From NCBI GenBank assembly GCA_020216655.1, contig JAIWNU010000020.1:1-10000 (forward strand): a stretch of 10,000 nucleotides of DNA, read 5' to 3'. The translations under genes and the position numbers were made by a program. Source of the stretch: Treponema sp. (lineage in GTDB: Bacteria; Spirochaetota; Spirochaetia; Treponematales; Breznakiellaceae). The notes below the pieces were generated by a model. The model was given only the letters and a program-made list of their open reading frames with translations. It was not told the DNA's origin and made no database searches. This document shows, piece after piece, positions 1 through 7,034 of the stretch. Each line of letters starts with the position of its first letter. The first letter of the stretch is position 1.

Positions 1-970
1 CCAGGTCCGCCCGGCTTGGTGCTTCAGTGCCTTCGGCGGCGACGGCGGCGGCCCCTGCGCCTATCGCAGCAGCAACCATGGCACTGAGCGGCGTATGCTG
101 GTCCAGCGCCTCATGCCGATCGTGGGCCTCATGCCAATCGTGGAACTCATGCTGCTCAAGGCTCAGGGCCAAGGCCGCTACCATGGCGTCCCCGGCGCCC
201 ACGGTACTTTTAGCCTCCACCGGGAGCCCCTTTGCATAGAGGGCTTCCTGGCGGTTCAGAAACAGGGCACCCTCGGCGCCGAGGGACACCACCACCGTTT
301 CTGTTCCCGAGTTAAGGAGGCGCAGGGCCGCCGCCGCAATGTCATGCAGAGCTTGCGCCGCAGGCTCCTGAAAAGATCGCCCCACAAGCCGCTCAAGTTC
401 GTGGATATTAGGCTTTACCAGGGTCGGCCCAGCCTCTATCCCGAGCCTGAGGGCTTCCCCGTCCGCATCCAGTATGGTGCGGCAGCCTATACTGCGGGCC
501 CTTTGAATCCACTTTTTATAGATATCAGCCGGGGTGCCCCGCCCAATGCTGCCAGAAAAAACAAGAATCGTTTCTCTATCGGCCCCTGCAAAAAGCAGCG
601 ATTCGAGTTCAGCCAAGGCCGCACCGGTAAGCTCCGGCCCCTGGTCGTTAATATCTGTATGGGTCCTGTTCCGGGGGTCCACAATCTTTATGTTGGTCCT
701 CGTCTCTCCATCAACCCATACGAATTGATGTTCTATTCCCAGATCGGTCAGGTAGCTGGCGATAAAGCGGCCCGCGCTGCCCGCGGCAACTCCGTAGGCG
801 CAGCTTGCCCCCCCAAAGGCATGTATCGATTTTGAGACATTTATCCCCTTGCCCCCCGCATCGAGCCGGGATGCCTGTATCCGGTTCACCTGGTTTACCG
901 AAAAGTCTTCGATAGAGACGGTCCGGTCCACCGCGGGGTTCAGGGTGAGCGTCCTGATAGACCTACTCAT
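1..970 (-). CDS. fruK: 1-phosphofructokinase-like PfkB sugar kinase, C-terminus cut by window edge
   Basis: The frame is open from the ATG at 970 to the left edge, giving 323 residues and no stop. It reads as a ribokinase/PfkB kinase of the FruK/LacC branch. The start is MSRSIRTLTLNPAVDRTV, the first PfkB signature is DAGGKGINVS (residues 37-46), and the catalytic anion-hole motif is GAGD (258-261, Asp261 the expected base). Family members phosphorylate fructose 1-phosphate or tagatose 6-phosphate with ATP in the cytoplasm. The gene overlaps the HPr gene by 8 bases, and a GAGG lies 9 bases before the ATG inside ptsH, so it is very probably translated with the PTS genes. Residues about 273-292 hold a His-rich repeat (HEFHDW, HEAHDR, HEALDQ) not expected in the family. 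The linked PTS favours 1-phosphofructokinase, but tagatose-6-phosphate kinase is not excluded. About the last 10-30 residues are missing. Confidence 0.88.
   Translation of the reverse strand, partial: MSRSIRTLTLNPAVDRTVSIEDFSVNQVNRIQASRLDAGGKGINVSKSIHAFGGASCAYGVAAGSAGRFIASYLTDLGIEHQFVWVDGETRTNIKIVDPRNRTHTDINDQGPELTGAALAELESLLFAGADRETILVFSGSIGRGTPADIYKKWIQRARSIGCRTILDADGEALRLGIEAGPTLVKPNIHELERLVGRSFQEPAAQALHDIAAAALRLLNSGTETVVVSLGAEGALFLNRQEALYAKGLPVEAKSTVGAGDAMVAALALSLEQHEFHDWHEAHDRHEALDQHTPLSAMVAAAIGAGAAAVAAEGTEAPSRADL
110..163. repeat. 18-base tandem repeat, about 2.5 copies, inside the fruK-like gene
   Basis: On the plus strand the units at 110-127 and 128-145 (ctcatgccgatcgtgggc and ctcatgccaatcgtggaa) differ at 3 of 18 bases, followed by a degenerate third copy from 146. 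The unit is a multiple of three, so the reading frame is kept. On the minus strand it encodes HEFHDW, HEAHDR and HEALDQ, next to the kinase active-site helix. Confidence 0.8.
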
Positions 971-1232
971 TGTGGATTGCCTCAAAAAAAGCTCCCAGCA
1001 CCCGCTGCGCCTCTTCTTCGTTGCCCCCTGAGACCTGCAAGGTTACCTGTTCCTGGTATTTTACCCCCAGGGTCAGCATATGGAGCATGCTTTTTCCGTT
1101 AATGACCTTTTCGCCTTTGATTACCGTAACGGTTGTATCGGGGAATTGTTCGTTAGCCGTGTCCACAAAGAGCCGGGCAGGCCTCGTGTGGAACCCCGTG
1201 GGGTTAATGATGGTATAGGTTTTTTCGTTCAC
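963..1232 (-). CDS. ptsH: HPr, phosphocarrier protein of the PTS
   Basis: This is a complete 89-residue HPr, the usual family length. It takes phosphate from Enzyme I on His15 and passes it to EIIA. The active-site motif is PTGFHTRPAR (residues 11-20). His15 is in its canonical place, although the neighbouring residues are F and T where many HPrs have L and A. Ser48 in NGKSMLHML matches the regulatory Ser46 that HPr kinase/phosphorylase modifies in Firmicutes and some other bacteria, so the protein may also take part in catabolite control (inference). The start is the GTG at 1232: it gives His15 exactly and has AGGAG seven bases upstream (1244-1240). A longer reading from 1301 has no family support. 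The GTG overlaps the ptsI stop as GTGA, indicating translational coupling, and the gene's own end overlaps the fruK-like start. Confidence 0.95.
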   Translation of the reverse strand: MNEKTYTIINPTGFHTRPARLFVDTANEQFPDTTVTVIKGEKVINGKSMLHMLTLGVKYQEQVTLQVSGGNEEEAQRVLGAFFEAIHNE

Positions 1233-2950
1233 CCTATTACTCCTGAAATATATTGATGAATTGCTTCGGCGCTTTCCAGACGGAGCGCCCGTTCTGCCCA
1301 TTGGGCTGCTTCTGTGCTTACCAGGGCAGCGAGCCGGGAACGGATCCGGGGCACCGATGCGGCGCCCATGCTGAGTTCGGTAATACCAAGACCCACAAAG
1401 AGGGCAAAGGCTTCCGGGTCTCCCGCAAGCTCGCCGCAGACACCGATCCAGATACCATGGGCCTTAGCAGATCGACTTGCCATGTCAACCAGACGCAGTA
1501 CTGCCGGCGACAGGCCCCGATTGAGATATGCCACAGACCGATTCATCCGGTCGGCCGCCATGGTATACTGGGTAAGATCATTGGTACCCACACTGAAGAA
1601 GTCCACTTCGGGGGCAAAATGATCGGCCAAAAGGGCCGCGGAAGGAATCTCGATCATAATGCCCAGTTCCCAGGTCTCGGAAACGGGAATATTCCGCTTT
1701 TTAAGGTTCGCTTCCTCTTCGATAATGATAGTCTTTGCCCGCCTGAGTTCTTCCAGGGTTGCCACCATAGGGAGCAGAATCCTCAAGGTCCCAAAAATAC
1801 TCGATCGCAGGAGCGCCCTGATCTGGGTTCTCAGCAGGTCTTCCTTTTCAAGGCAAAGCCGAATGGCCCGAAGTCCTAAAAAGGGATTAGTCTCAGGCTC
1901 CAGGTGAATATAGGGGATCTGCTTGTCCCCACCCACATCCAGGGTCCGGATAACCACGGGTTTTCCCTTCATCCGTTCCAGCACATGTTTGTAGACTTCG
2001 AACTGTTCATCCTCCGAGGGCATGGCGGTCCGGTCCATAAACATGAATTCGGTGCGGAATAGTCCTATGCCGTCGGCGCCGTTCCGAATCGCTCCCTCTA
2101 GGTCCTTAATGCTTCCGATATTGGCGGCAATTTCTATTTTTAATCCATCCTTGGTAAGAGAAGGTTTGTCCGCAAAGGCTTTTACAAGCTGCAGCTCTGC
2201 CTCATAGGCTTTTCGTTTTTCTTCATATTCCGAGAGGACACCGCTATCCGGGTTCAGAATGACCATACCGGAGTTTCCGTCCACAATAACGGTGGAGCCG
2301 TCCACAACTTCAGGAAGCGGACCGATGCCCACAACCGCGGGGAGACCTAAGGACCGGGCCAGTATGCTCGAATGGGAAACGGCGCTCCCGCCTTCGGTCA
2401 CAAAGCCGAGCACCATGCTCCGGTCCATCTGTGCAGTCTGGGAAGGAGTTAAATCCACCGCGGCAAACACCGAAGGATTTTCCAGCTTGATGGCTTCATC
2501 CCCTGTTCCCTGCATATTCTGTACAATCCGAGAAACTATGTCTTCAATATCGCGGATACGGCCGGTAAAAAGTTCATCCTCAATCTGGCGCAGAAGCTCC
2601 ATGAACATAAGGCCCGTATCCCGGACTGCAGCCGCCGCATCCTTGTGTTCATCAAAAATTTTCCGGCGGATCTCTCCAAGGAATTCTGGATCCTTTAATA
2701 TAGAAAGATGGCTTGCAAATATTTCGGCCTTTTCCTGGCCAAGTTCGGCAGCGGTCTTGTCCCGTAGAACAGTCACCTGTTCACGGGAGCGTTCCAGGGC
2801 TTTTGAAAAAAGCGCCCATTCTTGGTCAGGTATCACTGCTGCGGCATCGCAGCCCGGAGCGGTGCGCTGAGCTGTTGGTTCCCGGTATCGGACCAATGGG
2901 CCTATGGCGATTCCCGTTGATGCGGGAATTCCCTGCAATCGGTAGGTCAT
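1229..2950 (-). CDS. ptsI: PTS Enzyme I (phosphoenolpyruvate-protein phosphotransferase)
   Basis: This 573-residue cytoplasmic protein has the normal length for Enzyme I, which autophosphorylates from PEP and passes the phosphate to HPr. The N-terminal HPr-binding and phosphohistidine part holds GGSAVSHSSILAR with active His193 (E. coli His189). The C-terminal PEP-binding barrel carries GLFRTEFMF (Arg299), VIRTLDVGGDK (Arg335), the metal-site region MIEIPSA, SVGTNDLTQY, and IGVCGELAGDP with Cys505 (E. coli Cys502). All key residues are present, so it should be active. It starts at ATG 2950, which overlaps the upstream EIIA stop as TAATG, with GGAG eight bases before it. It stands upstream of ptsH, the reverse of the common ptsH-ptsI order. 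A paralogue such as PtsP is unlikely because there is no N-terminal GAF domain. Confidence 0.97.
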   Translation of the reverse strand: MTYRLQGIPASTGIAIGPLVRYREPTAQRTAPGCDAAAVIPDQEWALFSKALERSREQVTVLRDKTAAELGQEKAEIFASHLSILKDPEFLGEIRRKIFDEHKDAAAAVRDTGLMFMELLRQIEDELFTGRIRDIEDIVSRIVQNMQGTGDEAIKLENPSVFAAVDLTPSQTAQMDRSMVLGFVTEGGSAVSHSSILARSLGLPAVVGIGPLPEVVDGSTVIVDGNSGMVILNPDSGVLSEYEEKRKAYEAELQLVKAFADKPSLTKDGLKIEIAANIGSIKDLEGAIRNGADGIGLFRTEFMFMDRTAMPSEDEQFEVYKHVLERMKGKPVVIRTLDVGGDKQIPYIHLEPETNPFLGLRAIRLCLEKEDLLRTQIRALLRSSIFGTLRILLPMVATLEELRRAKTIIIEEEANLKKRNIPVSETWELGIMIEIPSAALLADHFAPEVDFFSVGTNDLTQYTMAADRMNRSVAYLNRGLSPAVLRLVDMASRSAKAHGIWIGVCGELAGDPEAFALFVGLGITELSMGAASVPRIRSRLAALVSTEAAQWAERALRLESAEAIHQYISGVIG

Positions 2951-3393
2951 TATCGCTTCTCCACCGTACCGACCACGTCCAGTATCTCTTTGGCTGTCCG
3001 GGCAGAAAGCAATTTTTGCAGCTGTGCGTCATCAATACAAATCTGGGCAATATTGGTAAGGAGATCAATATGCTCATTCCCGATAGCAGCAACAGCAATG
3101 AGCAGTTTAGCAATCCGGCCCTTGCCAAAGTCCACACCGCCGGGGACCTGTACCACCGCAAGACCGGTCTTTTTCACGAGCGGCTTTGCCGCCTCAGTTC
3201 CATGGGGCACCGCGACCCCGTTCCCCACATAGGTGGTGGAAATGCTGTCCCGCTGGATCATTGCATCAATATAACCTGGCTCTATATAACCGGCCTGCAG
3301 CAGCAGTTCACCGCAGGCTCGGATAGCCTCTTCTTTGGAGCTGAATGCTGCATTCAGCTTGATTGTTTTTTCAGTCAGCATGGTTCCGGACAT
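2950..3393 (-). CDS. mtlF: PTS EIIA component, mannitol type
   Basis: This 147-residue single-domain protein belongs to the mannitol/fructose EIIA superfamily (PTS_EIIA_2). It carries phosphate from HPr to EIIB. The active-site motif GNGVAVPHGT places the phosphorylated His at residue 64, and a second conserved His is at 108 in GNEHIDLL. The length and the opening (LTEKTIKLNAAFSSKEEAI) resemble free-standing MtlF proteins. The start is ATG 3393, preceded by a near-perfect AAGGAGGT (3408-3401) seven bases away. The open frame continues upstream to 3477, but that part lies within mtlR and has no homology-like content. The gene overlaps mtlR by 23 bases and ptsI by one. The permease at 5528-6937 lacks its own EIIA domain, so this protein most likely supplies it. 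Confidence 0.94.
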   Translation of the reverse strand: MSGTMLTEKTIKLNAAFSSKEEAIRACGELLLQAGYIEPGYIDAMIQRDSISTTYVGNGVAVPHGTEAAKPLVKKTGLAVVQVPGGVDFGKGRIAKLLIAVAAIGNEHIDLLTNIAQICIDDAQLQKLLSARTAKEILDVVGTVEKR

Positions 3394-5485
3394 GGTGTAT
3401 ACCTCCTTGATCCGTATTAAGTAACTCTTGGTAATAGTTTCGTATTTCCTGTTCCGAACCGGATTCCAGCCGCGCAAGCACGTCGGGATCCAAAAGCGAA
3501 ACGCTGATTTCGTTTAATAGCGAGAGGTCCCCTTCTTTGACATTCTGGGGTGCGAGCATTAGGAGAATAGTTTGGGGAGCAACAGGCCACAGCGCAAGTT
3601 CTGTTAACAGGGGCTCTGCGAGCCGGTGTACAGAAAAAAAGGGAGCAATAATCGCAGATCCGCGGGCATGGAGAAAAAGGCAGCGGCTGCTCGGGAGGAG
3701 AATTCCATGGTCCGAAGACCTGCGCAGAAGAACCTCAAAGGCCGCATCACTATCTGAGACAAAGCCTTTGCGTGCAGCAATGTCTATCAAATTTTTAAGA
3801 ATGTTTTCCCAATCTGAGCCATAGTTGCAGGATGAAAAAACAGAAATGTGTTCAATAAGGTCCTGAATAGTATTTCGCAGGGAAAGAGCAGTCCTGCTTA
3901 CATCGAGAGATAAGGCTGCGGCTCCGGTCTGAGTATCCTGCTGCCGCTCAGGGCTCCTGTTCATGAGGTTAGCGTTTAAAAATGAACGGATTTTTTGGAC
4001 CCCTTCGTCAGAAAGGAGGGGCTCCACTAAAACATAGCGATCCTGAGGAAGGGGCAGAGGGATGGTAGAAATCAGGATATCCCAGCCTTCAAGCGGCATG
4101 GTCTGAATATCGAACCAGGACACATTGGCGACGAGCTCTATTTCGGGTATTTTTTCCCGCAGCCGGCTCGCGAGCATATTGGCGCTGCCGATACCGGCGG
4201 AACAGACAACCAGGGCCCGATACCGTCGGCGTTCCCGTTCCATACGGGAGAGGGCAGAACCAAAGTGCAGCACTAAATACCCCACCTCGTCATCCGGTAC
4301 AGAAAGGGTTGGGAACAGTTCCTTGAGCAAATCCTGCAGCACCGCAAAGAGTTCTCCGTACTCTTGCCGGATCCGACCCAGCAAGGGATTTTTAATCGGT
4401 AATTTATGTTGGAGCCGATACAGGGCGGGGACCCAATGGGCCATAAGCCCGTCCCGGAGAACCCGGTCAGCATTGAAATTCTGGCCCAATCTTTCCCCGC
4501 ATTTTTGAATGAGCAGATTTATTTCCGGCAGCACCTGCAGATTATCCGCCAGCAATTCCTTTCCGAGCCGCTCAGGCCGGGCTCCCCGAAGAAAGCGTTC
4601 CACCATACGGATTTCCTCAGGGTCTACTGGAATAGAATAATGGGAAAAAACACCGCTTACGGCAGCAAGGGCTATCCGCCGTACTTCCGGATCAACGGCC
4701 AGGTTCTGGTCCGAGGCTGCTTGAGAAGCCTGAGGAAGTGAAAAGCCGGACCGTTTCCTCACGGACGCTACTGCGAGCACAAGCACAAGCTGCAAATAAT
4801 CCTGAGGCGCCAGGTCCGGCAAAAGATCCCGGGAAAGCCCTGCCAGAATATGTTCGGCGTAGCGGATATACTGGAGCGGCACAATCCGGAGGGCCAGCAG
4901 CTCCGCTTCCTCCATGCATAGGGAAGAAGCGGCAGCCTCGGACCGAAGCAGCGAGAGGAGGCCCCCTTCGCCAAATTGTTCCCACAATAAAAGCACCAGG
5001 GCTTCCCGCTTTTGCGTTTCGCTGCCTTCCAGCTTAAGCCCCATTCCCTTGCGGAGGGTAAGCTGCAAACCCTGTAATGCGAACCAGGACTGGAGTACAT
5101 CCAGGTCATGACGCACCACCGGGACTGAACTGTAGAGCTCTTCTGCCAGGGCAGAAAGCTTCATCGCTTCGTCTGTTTCAAGGAGCAAAAAGCACAGCAT
5201 CCGCTGCCGTTCCTCAGGGGAGGTATCGCTCGGCACGGTTGCATGCAGGTCCTCCCGGCACCGGGCAAGTTTTTCAGTATCCCCTATAAGCTTTAGGCCG
5301 AGTCCCGGCCTCGCATTGAGCATGAGGCCATAATCCCGCTCAAGGCTCCGGGCAAGGTGCACCAGTTCCCGGTGCACCGTTTTAATGCTCACCTGTACTG
5401 CATCGGCAATATGGGCAAGGGTAACCTCCCGCTGTTCATCAACAAGAATCTGAAGAATCTTTCTTTGCCGTGTTGTAAGATTCAT
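3371..5485 (-). CDS. mtlR: MtlR-type PRD transcriptional activator with EIIB-like and EIIA-like domains
   Basis: This 704-residue protein has the layout of Bacillus MtlR. An N-terminal DNA-binding helix-turn-helix (about 5-70) is followed by a second winged helix (about 92-165), PRD1 (about 200-305), PRD2 (about 315-415), a GatB-like EIIB domain (about 420-505) and an EIIA-like domain (about 535-690). Sites matching known phosphosites are His350 (LMAHWVPALYRL) and His407 (VGYLVLHFGSAL) in PRD2, Cys428 (VVCSAGIGSANML) in the EIIB-like domain and His606 (LFLHARG) in the EIIA-like domain. In Bacillus, HPr phosphorylation of PRD2 activates MtlR, while phosphorylation of the EIIB- and EIIA-like domains inhibits it. 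By eye, PRD1 has Val and Phe where histidines are expected. The start at 5485 begins directly with the HTH and has only a weak Shine-Dalgarno (AGGGTAGG). It lies 42 bases after the permease gene and likely controls this operon. Confidence 0.92.
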   Translation of the reverse strand: MNLTTRQRKILQILVDEQREVTLAHIADAVQVSIKTVHRELVHLARSLERDYGLMLNARPGLGLKLIGDTEKLARCREDLHATVPSDTSPEERQRMLCFLLLETDEAMKLSALAEELYSSVPVVRHDLDVLQSWFALQGLQLTLRKGMGLKLEGSETQKREALVLLLWEQFGEGGLLSLLRSEAAASSLCMEEAELLALRIVPLQYIRYAEHILAGLSRDLLPDLAPQDYLQLVLVLAVASVRKRSGFSLPQASQAASDQNLAVDPEVRRIALAAVSGVFSHYSIPVDPEEIRMVERFLRGARPERLGKELLADNLQVLPEINLLIQKCGERLGQNFNADRVLRDGLMAHWVPALYRLQHKLPIKNPLLGRIRQEYGELFAVLQDLLKELFPTLSVPDDEVGYLVLHFGSALSRMERERRRYRALVVCSAGIGSANMLASRLREKIPEIELVANVSWFDIQTMPLEGWDILISTIPLPLPQDRYVLVEPLLSDEGVQKIRSFLNANLMNRSPERQQDTQTGAAALSLDVSRTALSLRNTIQDLIEHISVFSSCNYGSDWENILKNLIDIAARKGFVSDSDAAFEVLLRRSSDHGILLPSSRCLFLHARGSAIIAPFFSVHRLAEPLLTELALWPVAPQTILLMLAPQNVKEGDLSLLNEISVSLLDPDVLARLESGSEQEIRNYYQELLNTDQGGIHHVRNHAD
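3401..3408 (-). promoter_or_regulatory. Shine-Dalgarno of the EIIA gene, inside mtlR
   Basis: Read on the minus strand this is AAGGAGGT, seven bases before the ATG at 3393. It lies within the last codons of mtlR and fixes the EIIA start at 3393 rather than 3477. Confidence 0.85.
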
Positions 5486-5527
5486 CGCAGCAACCTACCC
5501 TTCGCCCATCAAACTTTTATAACATTA

Positions 5528-6937
5528 TTATGCTTTTAGTTTTTCTACGAGTACATCGTATTCAGGACTTTTCAAAAAGTCATCGATCGAAATGTGCGTT
5601 GCGTTTGGCAGGGTCGCCCGGGCCCGCTCGGTCAGAGACTCGTGGGTAATGACGATGTCCGCATCCTTCGGAAGATCATTAATCGCGCAATTGGTTACAG
5701 AAATCTGCAGTCCAGCCTTCTGTATTTTCGATCTGAGAATGCTTGCACCCATGGCGCTGGATCCCATACCAGCATCGCAGGCAAAGACGATTTTCTTTAC
5801 ACCCTTTTTAGGGGCAACCACATCGACCTTAAGTTTGGACCCTTTAAGAGCCGCGGTCTGGGCAGCAGCCTGTTCAAGACCATTTTCAGCTTCGTTCTGC
5901 TTGGTAAACTTAAGGAGCAGATAGGCCACCACAAAGGAGGCGACAGAAGAGAGCAGCACCCCGGTCAGCATGGGGAAGAGGCCGCCCTTGGGGGTCATAG
6001 CCAGGTAGGCGAAAATAGAACCCGGAGAGGGGGTTGCCACGAGGCCTGCGCCGAGGACGGAGAAGGTAAAGGTACCGGTCATGCCGCCGGCGATTGCCGC
6101 GAGGATCAGCTTCGGATTCATCAGGATATAGGGGAAATAAATCTCGTGGATACCGCCCAAGAAATGGATGATAATGGCACCGGGAGCGGATTCTTTTGCC
6201 ATCCCTTTGCCTGCAAGCCAGTAAGCAACCAGAATACCCAGGCCCGGACCGGGATTGGATTCCAGCATAAAGATGATAGATTTTCCCGCTTCGGTAGCCT
6301 GCTGCACACCAATCGGCGCGAGCACCCCATGGTTAATCGCATTGTTCAGAAAGAGAACCTTTCCGGGCTCAATAAAGATATTTGCCAGGGGGAGCAAGTC
6401 CATGGATACGATAGACCGGACGCCGGCTGCGAGCACATTGGAAATAAACATGACCGCGGGAGCAATGACCAGGTATGCCAGCAGGGCTAAAATGGTGCCT
6501 AAAATACCCATGGAGAAGTTGTTCACCAGCATCTCAAAGCCCACAGGGATTTTGCCTTCAAAGAGGGCATCCACTTTTTTCATGCACCAGGCCGCGATAG
6601 GACCGACAATCATGGCGCCAAGGAACATGGGAATGCTGGAACCGACAATAATACCCATGACTGCCGCAGCGCCGATAACACCGCCCCGGACATCATAGAC
6701 CATTTTTCCGCCCGTATAGCCAATGAGCAGGGGTAAAAGGTAGGTAATCATGGGGCCGACCAGCTTGGCAAAAGACTCATTGGGGAGCCAGCCCGTCGGA
6801 ATAAAGAGCGCAGTAATAAGACCCCAGGTGATAAAGGCCCCAATGTTGGGCATTACCATTCCGCTTAAGAAACGGCCGGTCCGCTGGATATGCATGCGGG
6901 CGTCGGTCTGTGTAGCACCTTGTACAGAATCACTCAT
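5528..6937 (-). CDS. mtlA: PTS EIICB sugar permease, mannitol type
   Basis: This 469-residue inner-membrane transporter imports and phosphorylates a hexitol-type sugar, most likely mannitol to mannitol 1-phosphate. Residues about 15-345 form the EIIC membrane domain with many hydrophobic segments (for example GMVMPNIGAFITWGLITALF) and the sugar-site motif GGIHEIYFPYIL (261-272). A charged, Ala/Gln-rich linker (about 346-378) leads to an EIIB domain with KIVFACDAGMGSSAMGAS, where Cys387 is the phosphorylated residue (E. coli MtlA Cys384). There is no C-terminal EIIA domain. The protein stops after EIIB, as in Gram-positive MtlA, and the EIIA is encoded separately downstream. The start is ATG 6937, because TGGAGG sits eight bases upstream. 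GTG 6970 and ATG 6952 are in frame but would leave that site inside the coding sequence. It is the first gene of the PTS operon. A related hexitol or ketose remains possible as substrate. Confidence 0.94.
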   Translation of the reverse strand: MSDSVQGATQTDARMHIQRTGRFLSGMVMPNIGAFITWGLITALFIPTGWLPNESFAKLVGPMITYLLPLLIGYTGGKMVYDVRGGVIGAAAVMGIIVGSSIPMFLGAMIVGPIAAWCMKKVDALFEGKIPVGFEMLVNNFSMGILGTILALLAYLVIAPAVMFISNVLAAGVRSIVSMDLLPLANIFIEPGKVLFLNNAINHGVLAPIGVQQATEAGKSIIFMLESNPGPGLGILVAYWLAGKGMAKESAPGAIIIHFLGGIHEIYFPYILMNPKLILAAIAGGMTGTFTFSVLGAGLVATPSPGSIFAYLAMTPKGGLFPMLTGVLLSSVASFVVAYLLLKFTKQNEAENGLEQAAAQTAALKGSKLKVDVVAPKKGVKKIVFACDAGMGSSAMGASILRSKIQKAGLQISVTNCAINDLPKDADIVITHESLTERARATLPNATHISIDDFLKSPEYDVLVEKLKA

Positions 6938-7034
6938 GTTCTGAACCTCCATTGGGGCCAGTATATCCACCTTTTGCCATAAGGAAGCTGCAAGTTAATG
7001 AGTAGAAGACAAGAACATTATGGACAAATCTTTA
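6938..7034 (-). promoter_or_regulatory. 97-base gap upstream of the PTS operon, probable promoter region
   Basis: This is the longest gap in the window and the natural place for the PTS operon promoter. On the minus strand it holds a possible -10 (TATACT, 6967-6962) and the permease ribosome-binding site TGGAGG (6951-6946). No good -35 stands 16-18 bases before the TATACT, which would suit an activator-dependent promoter (inference). I found no clear match to the Bacillus MtlR operator pattern (TTGNCACAN4TGTGNCAA) and no strong hairpin-plus-T-run terminator after the methyltransferase gene, so read-through is possible. Confidence 0.35.

Noticed and set aside
95..835. Long plus-strand open frame of 246 codons at the left end
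   Set aside because: It lies opposite the fruK-like gene, whose minus-strand frame has clear PfkB motifs. The plus-strand product shows no domain and is a shadow of GC-rich codon use.
984..992. T7 run (minus strand) near the end of ptsH as a frameshift site that could fuse HPr to the kinase
   Set aside because: A -1 shift meets a TGA at once. Only a +1 shift or loss of one T would enter the kinase frame. The kinase has its own ATG and GAGG, so a programmed fusion is not needed to explain the arrangement.
5594..6490. Plus-strand open frame of 298 codons opposite the permease
   Set aside because: The minus strand encodes an unmistakable EIICB protein. The plus-strand translation is low in hydrophobic order and has no recognisable motif.
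6938..7034. Rho-independent terminator or MtlR operator between the methyltransferase and the permease
   Set aside because: I looked for a GC hairpin followed by a T run and for the Bacillus MtlR operator pattern and found neither at a convincing level.
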